Shown one piece after another: positions 8,855 to 16,588 of a stretch of DNA of 41,558 nt. Under the pieces are notes generated by a model. That model had not been told where the DNA came from. It saw nothing but the letters and a program-made list of their open reading frames with translations, and did not search any database. Made by a program: the position numbers and the translations under genes. Location: contig JAJCYQ010000067.1 of assembly GCA_029262835.1 (NCBI GenBank), forward strand, positions 1-41,558, in the 5' to 3' direction. Position 1 is the first letter of the stretch; each line of letters opens with the position of its first letter. Source of the DNA: Bacteroidota bacterium (lineage in GTDB: Bacteria > Bacteroidota > Rhodothermia > Rhodothermales > UBA10348).

Positions 8855-9190
8855 CTAATCCCCTCGCAGGCGGTCTATCTGCTCTGCCAGTGCAGGTAGG
8901 TCTTTCTGGACCATTTCCCAGGCCAGCGTAATATCCACTCGGAAATACTCGTGGATCAGGATGTCTCGCGCACCTGCAATCTGGCGCCATGGTATGTGCG
9001 GATGCCTGCTACGAATCTCAACAGGCAGATTTTTGACCGCCTCTCCAATAATTTCCAGACGCCGAAGAACAGCGTCCTGTTTTTCGGTGTCGTGCGCGAA
9101 CGAATCAAACGATATGCCCGCCGTGTATTTCTGAATCAGGTCGATCGCATCTTTGATTTCGACCAGCAAGATGTCAGCGGACCTCGTCAT
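8855..9190 (-). CDS. hepT: HepT-like ribonuclease toxin (DUF86)
   Basis: 111-residue helical HEPN-type protein. The HEPN signature Arg-X4-His is visible as RDILIHEY, preceded by HPHIPWRQIAGA, matching the DUF86/HepT family. Such toxins cleave RNA, or are tRNA-directed, and are silenced by the partner nucleotidyltransferase, which can AMPylate a Tyr next to the HEPN motif (here the Y of HEYF). Its ATG overlaps the antitoxin stop by four bases (ATGA), the usual translationally coupled layout. Confidence 0.88.
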   Translation of the reverse strand: MTRSADILLVEIKDAIDLIQKYTAGISFDSFAHDTEKQDAVLRRLEIIGEAVKNLPVEIRSRHPHIPWRQIAGARDILIHEYFRVDITLAWEMVQKDLPALAEQIDRLRGD

Positions 9191-9474
9191 ATGAGATGGA
9201 TTCGCTCGGACAGAACGCTGTCACGGAAGCCTGGATGCAGCGACCGTGGCGTGACAACATCGACCTTCCGTTCGAGCCTGTCCGACAGGTCTTGCCGAAG
9301 ACCAATCAGGTCCAGCAGGCTCCTGCCGGTCTCAAACTCGACGAGGAAGTCTATATCACTTTGATCTGAAGCCTCACCTCTTGCAACGGAGCCGAAAATG
9401 CTCGCTTCGACAACACCATGCTTACGCATGATGTCGAGTACCCTGGGCCTGATATTGTCGGCAGTTGGACTCAT
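9187..9474 (-). CDS. mntA: MntA-like minimal nucleotidyltransferase antitoxin
   Basis: 95 residues with the nucleotidyltransferase signature GSVARGEASDQSDIDFLVEF, that is GSX10DXD with both metal-binding aspartates. It is the antitoxin of the MntA/HepT type II/VII system and is known in other bacteria to modify HepT with AMP. It overlaps hepT by four bases and lies 39 bases after the MBL hydrolase stop, so it may be read from the operon upstream as well as from its own promoter. Confidence 0.88.
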   Translation of the reverse strand: MSPTADNIRPRVLDIMRKHGVVEASIFGSVARGEASDQSDIDFLVEFETGRSLLDLIGLRQDLSDRLERKVDVVTPRSLHPGFRDSVLSERIHLI

Positions 9475-9513
9475 GATGCCATTGAACGCACTCGTTATGG
9501 TGGGGTTCAGGCC

Positions 9514-10494
9514 CTACCGCCCGCCTCCGCCGTCGGCTGTGCGTTCCTCCGCAATGGTGCGGATCCAGACGTCCTCCGGCACGAGGTCGCTCGCCCACGT
9601 TGACCAGGCGGCGGGCAGGCCCTCTTTCACGATGGCGTCGAGCCGCGCACCGTCCGCGAGCCGGGCACGCACGTGTTGGATGGTCGACGCAAGCATGTTG
9701 TGGTACGCCTGCAGGCCCGCCTGATCCAGAACCCGTCCATGACCCGTTACGAAGCGCGCATGGGCAGGCATGGTATCGAGAAGCGTTTTGACCGCGGCTG
9801 CCAGCCCCGTTGCTGTGCCTCCGTTGTCCACGTCGATGGACGGATACTCTCCTGGCCATATCAAATCGCCCACGGCCACAATGCCGGCCTGCTCGAATAC
9901 CACGACGGCGTCGCCATCTGTATGGGCATGCGGCAGGTGCACAACGCGCACGTGCTCGCCGCCCACGTCCAGGGCCCATGCGTCTCGAAACGTCGTGTCA
10001 GGAAGGCCATCCGCCGAGCGCGCCGGAAAATCAATCCGCTCGCCCGGGCGAACCAGCCCGGTAGCCGACGTCCCGTCGGCGAGCGTTCGCCGCACGTTTT
10101 CGTGGGCGAGAACCGACGTATCTCCCGAAAAATGACCAATTCCACCCGTGTGATCTGGATGGTAATGCGTTGCCACCACCTGCCGCAGCGGAGCTCCGGC
10201 CAGCAGCTTCGACACGCCGCCCGTCAGGATCTGCCCGATGTACGGATGGGCAAAGTGCGTGTCCACGAGCACGCCGCCGCCCGCGGTGGCAAGAAGTAGG
10301 AGGTTCGGACCGAGTTGCGCGCCGCTTGATTCAATCCACAACCGGTAGGCCGATGGACCGGGACCTGCCGGCTCCACGAGCTGCTCCGATTTGAAGACCG
10401 GCGCCGCCTGCTGGGCCAGCGAGGAGGCGGGAACGAACAGCGAAAGAGTCGCCATCAGGCACAGGGCGCCTGCCAAGACTGTATTGCGTTTCAT
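9514..10494 (-). CDS. Exported MBL-fold metallohydrolase
   Basis: 326 residues. Signal peptide (VLAGALCLMATLSLFVPASSLAQ), then a metallo-beta-lactamase fold with the metal motif THYHPDHTGG (His110, His112, Asp114, His115), a later His in HLPHAHTDGD, Asp in VAVGDLIWPG and a terminal His in VTGHGRV. It is therefore a periplasmic Zn hydrolase. The layout resembles quinoprotein-relay or lactamase-like hydrolases; the substrate is unknown. The ATG overlaps the stop of the LytTR regulator by four bases, so it belongs to the two-component operon. Confidence 0.85.
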   Translation of the reverse strand: MKRNTVLAGALCLMATLSLFVPASSLAQQAAPVFKSEQLVEPAGPGPSAYRLWIESSGAQLGPNLLLLATAGGGVLVDTHFAHPYIGQILTGGVSKLLAGAPLRQVVATHYHPDHTGGIGHFSGDTSVLAHENVRRTLADGTSATGLVRPGERIDFPARSADGLPDTTFRDAWALDVGGEHVRVVHLPHAHTDGDAVVVFEQAGIVAVGDLIWPGEYPSIDVDNGGTATGLAAAVKTLLDTMPAHARFVTGHGRVLDQAGLQAYHNMLASTIQHVRARLADGARLDAIVKEGLPAAWSTWASDLVPEDVWIRTIAEERTADGGGGR

Positions 10495-11270
10495 AGGTCG
10501 ATATTTTTGAGGATGGGCCGAACGGCCGCCATGCCCGATCGGCTGACAGGAATGGTGGTGCCGTCCTTCATTGTGAGCTCTCCGCGCCCGCTTCCGACGG
10601 GAACGAGCGTACGGGCAAAGCGCAGATTGACGAGGTGCGACCGGTGCACGCGGATGAACACAGCTTCAGGCAGGCGCTCCTCGAGCTCGTGCATGCGAAC
10701 GGATATCAGATACGATGATCCGGCGGCGTGGACGCGGGCATAATCATCGGCGGCCTCGAAGCGCTCCACGTCCGCGACGCGCAACATCTGGTACCCGCGA
10801 CGCGAGCGTACCGTAAGGGTCGTCATCACCTTCTCTGCATTGAGCGCGCGCTCAATCTGATCCGGCTGTGCGGCAGACTCCTGCTCCAAAATCCGATCCA
10901 CAGCATGCTGGAATCTTGATCGCGTGAATGGTTTGAGCAGGTAGTCGACGGCCTGCAGCTCGAACGCCGTCACGGCGTAGTCCTCGAACGCGGTCGTAAA
11001 GACGACGTGTGCCCGCTGGGCTACGGCGCGCGCGACGTCGACGCCCGACGCACCTGGCATGCGTATGTCTAGAAACAGGATGTCCGGTTCCAGCTCCCGG
11101 AAAAGGTCCAGGGCCCGTCGCCCGTCTTCGGCTTCCCCGACCAGTTCCAGACGGCCATCTTCCCCGACGAGCGTCCGCAACAGGTCCCGCGCGAGCGGCT
11201 CGTCGTCCACAACCAGGCATCGTAATCGTCTGCCGGCCATGTTATTGCCTGGCATCTCGTTGCTGGACAT
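10491..11270 (-). CDS. LytTR-family response regulator
   Basis: 259 residues from the ATG at 11270. Receiver domain (~15-125): acidic pair VVDDEP, phosphoacceptor Asp68 in DILFLDIRMPG, Thr in FTTAFEDYA and Lys113 in YLLKPF. LytTR DNA-binding domain (~155-257): RRGYQMLRVADVERFEAADDY and FIRVHRSHLVNL. It should bind DNA repeats after phosphorylation by the adjacent kinase. The start is placed one base after the kinase stop; in-frame ATG codons at 11255 and 11240 are also possible. It overlaps the MBL gene by four bases. Confidence 0.92.
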   Translation of the reverse strand: MSSNEMPGNNMAGRRLRCLVVDDEPLARDLLRTLVGEDGRLELVGEAEDGRRALDLFRELEPDILFLDIRMPGASGVDVARAVAQRAHVVFTTAFEDYAVTAFELQAVDYLLKPFTRSRFQHAVDRILEQESAAQPDQIERALNAEKVMTTLTVRSRRGYQMLRVADVERFEAADDYARVHAAGSSYLISVRMHELEERLPEAVFIRVHRSHLVNLRFARTLVPVGSGRGELTMKDGTTIPVSRSGMAAVRPILKNIDL

Positions 11271-11271
11271 A

Positions 11272-12342
11272 TCATTGCACGGGTATTTCCATGGATGCGC
11301 ACGTCCCGCCATCGGGGCACTCTGCGATCGAAAACATGGCTTCTCCCTTGTAGAGCACGTCGAGCCGATCGGCCAGGGTGCGAAGCCCCGTACCCGAGGA
11401 TCGCCCATGCTGCTGGGAACGCCGGGACGGTCCGGGGCCGTCGTCAAACACCTCGAGCCGGAGCCGCGTCTCGGCGTCATCGACAAACCACGCTGCAAGT
11501 CGAATGGAACCGCTTCCAGTACCTGATTCAAGGGCATGCACGACCGCGTTCTCGACGAGTGGCTGCAGGGAAAATACCGGCACGTCACACGTCAGGAGAT
11601 CTGATGGCAAAGGGGCCTCAACGATGAGGCGCTCCCCAAACCGGATCTGCTGCATATCGAGATAGCCCAGTGCGAAATCCCATTCCTCCCCGAGCGATAC
11701 GAAGTCGGACGATCGCGTCCTGACACTGTACCTGAGCAGCTCGGCAAGGCGCTCCGTAGCGTGCTGAGCGGCGACGGGCGAGGTTTCGATGAGCATATTG
11801 ATGCTGTGCAGGGCGTTGAACAGAAAATGCGGTCGCAGCTGGGATCGTAGTGCCTCCAGTCGACTCTCCGCGGCGAGGGCCTCGGCGCGCACGGCGCGCT
11901 GCGCTTCTTCCTGGATACGCTCGTTGTTGCGCACAGCGTAGGAGAGGCCGGCCACGATCAGATAAAGCCACACGCCACCCAAAATTCGCCAGCCCGTGAT
12001 GGGAACGAGCCACTCGATTCCGAGGGGCGATGCGCCGTCGAGGAGCATTTCCAGCACCGGATTGAGAACGGTCCAATACGCCGTAAACGGCACCGCCGCT
12101 GCCGCGTGTCGAAGCACGAAGCGGCCGCCAAGCCTTCGAGGCCAGGGGTTCTTGCCCGTAAATCGCCAGATGAAGAGGCTAGCGCCGGCGGCCAGACTCG
12201 TTGCAATGGCGCTCGACTTCATGGCGACGACGATGTTGCCCTCGGCGTAGGCCAGGATAAAGAGCGTCCACAGCACGAAAAACGCGGTCCAGGCCAGCCC
12301 AACGGCCGTCACGGATCGAAATTGATGTTCACTCTTGGACAT
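11272..12342 (-). CDS. LytS/YehU-type sensor histidine kinase
   Basis: 356 residues. Four hydrophobic segments in residues ~12-135 form a membrane sensor without a large external domain. A coiled linker leads to the His_kinase family motif LRSQLRPHFLFNALHSIN with phosphoacceptor His172. The HATPase_c lobe has the N box LQPLVENAVVHAL and G boxes DDGPG and GTGLRTLADRL. The ATG at 12342 is chosen because upstream residues are Arg-rich and overlap the preceding gene out of frame. It forms a kinase-regulator pair with the LytTR gene, one base away. Confidence 0.92.
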   Translation of the reverse strand: MSKSEHQFRSVTAVGLAWTAFFVLWTLFILAYAEGNIVVAMKSSAIATSLAAGASLFIWRFTGKNPWPRRLGGRFVLRHAAAAVPFTAYWTVLNPVLEMLLDGASPLGIEWLVPITGWRILGGVWLYLIVAGLSYAVRNNERIQEEAQRAVRAEALAAESRLEALRSQLRPHFLFNALHSINMLIETSPVAAQHATERLAELLRYSVRTRSSDFVSLGEEWDFALGYLDMQQIRFGERLIVEAPLPSDLLTCDVPVFSLQPLVENAVVHALESGTGSGSIRLAAWFVDDAETRLRLEVFDDGPGPSRRSQQHGRSSGTGLRTLADRLDVLYKGEAMFSIAECPDGGTCASMEIPVQ

Positions 12343-12367
12343 GGAGCAAGATAATGATCGGCAGCGC

Positions 12368-13732
12368 CTACCCGTCACCCAGTTCGGAAAGCTTCTGCCG
12401 CGCGTTCCCGTTGCCCGGATTGATCTGCAGCGACCGGCGGAAGTTGTCGGCGGCCTCGCGCGTTCGGCCCGCCTGCATGTACGCCTCAGCGAGCGAGTCA
12501 AACACGTTGAACGAGTTCGGGTAATCGACCGTATTCAGCTCGAAAACAGCGATGGCGGCATCTGTGCGGCCGTCCTGAAGCAACCGGTACCCGAGGCCGT
12601 TGAGCAGCCACTCCGTATTGAGGGCTGCCGTTTCCGGGTCGGACTTGTAGGCAGCGTGGACGCGGCGCAGTTCTTCTATGCCGCCGCTCTTGAGCGCATC
12701 GGCCATCAGGTCGTCGAGGCCCGATATCATGAGCTGGCGAATGGTGTGGTAGGGCACGGGTGGCCGTTCGACCGTTGGAGGAAATCGGTTCACAAAGTCG
12801 TTCACGTAGAGCCGGTCACCAAGCGGGCCGAGGCCGATTCCATTCGGAAAGGCAAACATGGCATCTCTCGCGGGGCCGTCCTGTTCCCGGATGGCACCGG
12901 TTCCCGATTCGTGCCGCACCTGCCCATCCATCGACACACTGTAAATCTGATTGGCCTGGTAGGCCGTCACGTAAAACCTGCCGCGGGTGTAGACAATATG
13001 TCCGGCATTGCCACCAGGAATGGTGGCAAATGGTTCTACCGAGCCGTCCATGCGGATGCGCAGCATGGCGCCGTCGCCAAAGTTGACGACATACAGACTG
13101 CTGTCCGGCCCCACCGTAATCCCGTTCGGACACCGGAACAGGTCGCTCTGTGCAAACGACCGCACGGCGCCGCTGCCATCGATCTCGGCGACTGAATTCG
13201 AGCGGCAGTTGTTTACATAAATCTGTCCATTCGGGTGCTCCACGACGCCGACCGGGCCAGCAAGCCCTTCGGCGGCTACTCGCTCCTTGTTACCGTCCCG
13301 GTCAATGCGCGTCAGGTAGTTACCGTAGAAATTCGACTGCAACAGGCGGCCAAACCGGTCCATGGCGTTCCCCGATGCGCCATAGAGCCCCGTCGCAAAC
13401 AATTCTGTCCGGCCATCTGGATGGATTTTCCAGACGCGAGACCCAAAATCGGCCGAATAAATAACTCCGGACGCGTCGACCGCCACACCGCCGACCGAGC
13501 CCGTGAGTGAATCGGCCAGGGTGAACACCGATTTGACCTGGCCATGACTGGTCTGGGGAGATACCGTGGCTGCGGCAAGAATGGCGACGAGGGCGAGGAG
13601 GGCAATGGGGGTGATGGAGGCGACGGCACCGGCGCCGAGCGCACGGTAGTGCCTGGGGTGTGCAGTAGAAGTAGACAGGAACACGATAAATAAGGCCGTG
13701 TGCGGCCGTTGTGTGAAACGTATTACGAACAC
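12368..13732 (-). CDS. Exported NHL/SMP-30-like beta-propeller with TPR tail
   Basis: 454 residues from a GTG; no ATG lies in the N-terminal part, so the start is uncertain, and a GTG 17 codons in is also possible. A hydrophobic stretch (SITPIALLALVAILAAATV) acts as signal or anchor. Residues ~70-330 carry propeller repeats of the type GVAVDASGVIYSAD, GPVGVVEHPNGQIYVNN, CPNGITVGPDSSLYVVN. The C-terminal ~90 residues are TPR-like (SLAEAYMQAGRTREAADNFRRSLQINP). The next gene, the sensor kinase, begins 25 bases on, so this may supply an extracytoplasmic binding component to that pathway; that is inference. Confidence 0.75.
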   Translation of the reverse strand: MFVIRFTQRPHTALFIVFLSTSTAHPRHYRALGAGAVASITPIALLALVAILAAATVSPQTSHGQVKSVFTLADSLTGSVGGVAVDASGVIYSADFGSRVWKIHPDGRTELFATGLYGASGNAMDRFGRLLQSNFYGNYLTRIDRDGNKERVAAEGLAGPVGVVEHPNGQIYVNNCRSNSVAEIDGSGAVRSFAQSDLFRCPNGITVGPDSSLYVVNFGDGAMLRIRMDGSVEPFATIPGGNAGHIVYTRGRFYVTAYQANQIYSVSMDGQVRHESGTGAIREQDGPARDAMFAFPNGIGLGPLGDRLYVNDFVNRFPPTVERPPVPYHTIRQLMISGLDDLMADALKSGGIEELRRVHAAYKSDPETAALNTEWLLNGLGYRLLQDGRTDAAIAVFELNTVDYPNSFNVFDSLAEAYMQAGRTREAADNFRRSLQINPGNGNARQKLSELGDG

Positions 13733-13887
13733 AACAACTTAGCCTTTGCACGATGTTACCGCCGGTCGCTTACCGACTGGGCGTGCCTGTTCGCCGGTCA
13801 GTTCCCACGTTTCGTTTAAGCCGAAATCCAGCTTAACTACACATAACTGTTAATAACTCTACCCAAATTACGTCCGGATCGCGCCCC

Positions 13888-16575
13888 TCATTGACTCTCC
13901 AACAGGGCCGGGAAATTCGAGATCATCTCGAGGTGGGTGATGCGCGGGACGTCCTCTTCGCTTCGGAACAACAGAATCCGATTGTCCGGTGCGATATCAA
14001 TCGAATATCCGCCGACGTTCTCGAATGTGCCATTGAAGACGACTTCGGGCTGGGAAAATGACGGCTCGCCCGCCGTATCCGAGAAGCGGACGCGCAGAAG
14101 TTGGTCGCCATAGCGCCAGTAGATGTATTCATCGCCGGATGACCACAGCGGCTCCTCGCCTCCTGTGACGGACACCTGCCACTCCCGATCTGAAGGCGGA
14201 ATGGTCTGCACGAAAACCTGGTAGTCACCAGTCTGATTGGACGTGTAGGCCACATAGCGGCCGTCGTTCGAAATCCTGCTCAATACTTCTCCTGCTTCCG
14301 GGCGCGTCGCAATCGGAAAGAAGGTGTCCGGGGCTTCCAGGTCAATCATCCCCAGATCCCCCCGGTTCTGAGCGGTTCTACGGACCACACCCAGGTAGCG
14401 ACCGTCGGGCGTGACCCACTCCGGCGACGTGTTGCGTCGCACCAGTGTATCTGGATGCGCCGCGCCGCCGACCGGGCTGTGTACAACCATCCACCTACGA
14501 TCAACTATGGCACCCCAGTACAGGTGTTCACCGTCCGCGGACCACGTCGGCATCATGTTGAAGCCTGATTTCGAGACATTCGTCCGCGTACCGCGCTCCA
14601 GGTCATGAATCCAGATGTTCGTCGCGCCAACCTCGCGCACGGTGATGGCTATCTGTTTTCCATCGGGGGACAGACTGAAATCTCCATACAGAGCTGCGTT
14701 GAAGTTGGGGAGGGGGGCGGTTTCTGCGCCCTGCAACCAGTGCAATCGGGTGCGCGACAGGTTGGGACCGTCCACGTACACGAGCGTGCCTTGTGCGTCG
14801 GTCGTAAAATGGGCGCCACCAACTTCCGTTCGCTGGTACAGGCGCTCGACGGCCGTGACCGTGGCATTCGAATATTCAAATTGGTCTCCTTTCCAGCTGC
14901 GAATGGAGATACCCTCTCCTTCCACATTGAGCAGATATTCGTCTGGTGACACCCATGCGCGGTTGAGCCGCTGATTGATGGTGCGACCGGTCAGGGTATT
15001 CATATCGAGCGCGTAGGTCCCGAAATTTCCAATGGCCAGGACTTCTCCCGTCGGCAGCACCGAGCGTGGACGAAGCACGTCGTCCAGCGAAAGATCTACG
15101 GACGTTGTCTCTTGTGGATCTTCCAGGTCGAAATAGAGCGTTTCCAACGGTCCGCCGGACGAAGGCACCCGGACGAGCGAGCCTCCTTCATCATTACTGA
15201 AAACAATGGTCCCGTCCTCGAGCCACACCTTGTCGTACGGCAGCGAAACAGAGGCCAGCTCCCGAGGCGAACCTCCGCTGAGCGCAACCACCTTCAACAG
15301 GTCATCGGCGAAAAACGAAGCGGCACTTCCGTCAGGCGACAGGGTGACGCCATATGCCCCTTCGGTCCCCGGAATGCGCTCGAAGCTGTTCGTTGCCATG
15401 TCCCGGTGGTAGAGCGCCGTGGTTTCTCCATAGGAACCTACCAGAACGAGCGATCTTCCGTCAGGCGACAAGGCAATGGCGGTCCGGTCAATGGCCAGCG
15501 GTGCCGCCTTGCCCGGTTCGAGCGTCATTCCAAGGGGCAGATTGATCTGGGACCGGACAACCCGTGTGTCCTTTTCTACGGAGCTGCCAGAAATCCACCA
15601 GGAAATGCCCATGACCACGAGGCCAATCAGCACGCCGGCAGCGGCCGTGCGCCAGTTCACCTGTTCTCGGGGACGCTCGTCGGGCTCGGCTCGGCGAACG
15701 CTCGTGCGCGACGCCGTGGACCGGAGCACCGACGCATTGGATAGATCGACCGTTCGAAGGTCGACCAGCAGATCGCCCGCCGTCTGGTAACGGTCGCCCG
15801 CGGATTTGGCCAGGCACTTCGATACGATCCACTCGAGCGACATGGGTACGCCCGTGCGCAGCGCGGTGAGCGGCTCCACCTCTTCGTTCAGGATGGAGTA
15901 GACCACGGCCTGTTCGTAGTCGCCGCCGAACGGGTTGCGGCCCGCGATCATCTCATAGAGCACCACGCCGAGCGCCCAGAGGTCTGTCCGGTTGTCGACC
16001 TCCTCGCCGCGCGCCTGCTCGGGGCTCATGTAGGCGACGGTGCCGAGCGTCGAGCCCATGCGCGTAAGTTTTGTTGATGCGGCGGTCAGCGCCAGCCCGA
16101 AATCCAGGATCTTGACCCGGTCTTTCTCATCGAGCATGATGTTGGCGCTTTTCACATCCCGGTGCACGATTCCTTTCTCATGCGCCATATTGAGGGCGTC
16201 GGTCGCTTCGGTAGCTATGCGCACGGCGTCTTCCAGCTTTACCGGCCCTTTTTTGATGCGGGCATCGAGCGTCTCCCCATCGATATACTCCATGGCAATG
16301 AACGGCGAGGGCGGCGTCCCGTGGGGGGCACCCGACGGTACCGCCTCGTCGATCTCGTAGATCTGCGCGATGTTCGGATGGTTCAGCGCGGCGGCGGCCT
16401 TGGCCTCGCGGTAGAAGCGCGCGCGGTCATCGTCCGATGTGAGTGCGCTCGGCGGCAGCACCTTGATGGCCACCGTGCGGTCCAGCTTTGTGTCTTCGGC
16501 GCGGTACACTATGCCCATGCCGCCGCGACCGAGCTCTTCTACGATGTGGTAGTGGGAGAGGTGGTTTCCAATCAT
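13888..16575 (-). CDS. Transmembrane Ser/Thr kinase with PD40-like propeller (second of tandem pair)
   Basis: 895 residues. Hanks-type kinase domain at 8-270: Gly loop GRGGMG, Lys38 in AIKVL, catalytic loop IVHRDVKSANIML, DFG as ILDFGLA, and APE-like MSPEQARGEE. One TM helix follows at ~312-332 (AAAGVLIGLVVMGISWWI). The external half has WD40/PD40-type blades (LSPDGRSLVLVGSYGET, LSPDGKQIAITVREVG, ISNDGRYVAYTSNQTG). It would sense an extracytoplasmic ligand and phosphorylate cytoplasmic targets. It lies 13 bases after its paralogue, so the pair is cotranscribed. Confidence 0.93.
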   Translation of the reverse strand: MIGNHLSHYHIVEELGRGGMGIVYRAEDTKLDRTVAIKVLPPSALTSDDDRARFYREAKAAAALNHPNIAQIYEIDEAVPSGAPHGTPPSPFIAMEYIDGETLDARIKKGPVKLEDAVRIATEATDALNMAHEKGIVHRDVKSANIMLDEKDRVKILDFGLALTAASTKLTRMGSTLGTVAYMSPEQARGEEVDNRTDLWALGVVLYEMIAGRNPFGGDYEQAVVYSILNEEVEPLTALRTGVPMSLEWIVSKCLAKSAGDRYQTAGDLLVDLRTVDLSNASVLRSTASRTSVRRAEPDERPREQVNWRTAAAGVLIGLVVMGISWWISGSSVEKDTRVVRSQINLPLGMTLEPGKAAPLAIDRTAIALSPDGRSLVLVGSYGETTALYHRDMATNSFERIPGTEGAYGVTLSPDGSAASFFADDLLKVVALSGGSPRELASVSLPYDKVWLEDGTIVFSNDEGGSLVRVPSSGGPLETLYFDLEDPQETTSVDLSLDDVLRPRSVLPTGEVLAIGNFGTYALDMNTLTGRTINQRLNRAWVSPDEYLLNVEGEGISIRSWKGDQFEYSNATVTAVERLYQRTEVGGAHFTTDAQGTLVYVDGPNLSRTRLHWLQGAETAPLPNFNAALYGDFSLSPDGKQIAITVREVGATNIWIHDLERGTRTNVSKSGFNMMPTWSADGEHLYWGAIVDRRWMVVHSPVGGAAHPDTLVRRNTSPEWVTPDGRYLGVVRRTAQNRGDLGMIDLEAPDTFFPIATRPEAGEVLSRISNDGRYVAYTSNQTGDYQVFVQTIPPSDREWQVSVTGGEEPLWSSGDEYIYWRYGDQLLRVRFSDTAGEPSFSQPEVVFNGTFENVGGYSIDIAPDNRILLFRSEEDVPRITHLEMISNFPALLESQ

Positions 16576-16588
16576 GGCCGCGCGCCTG

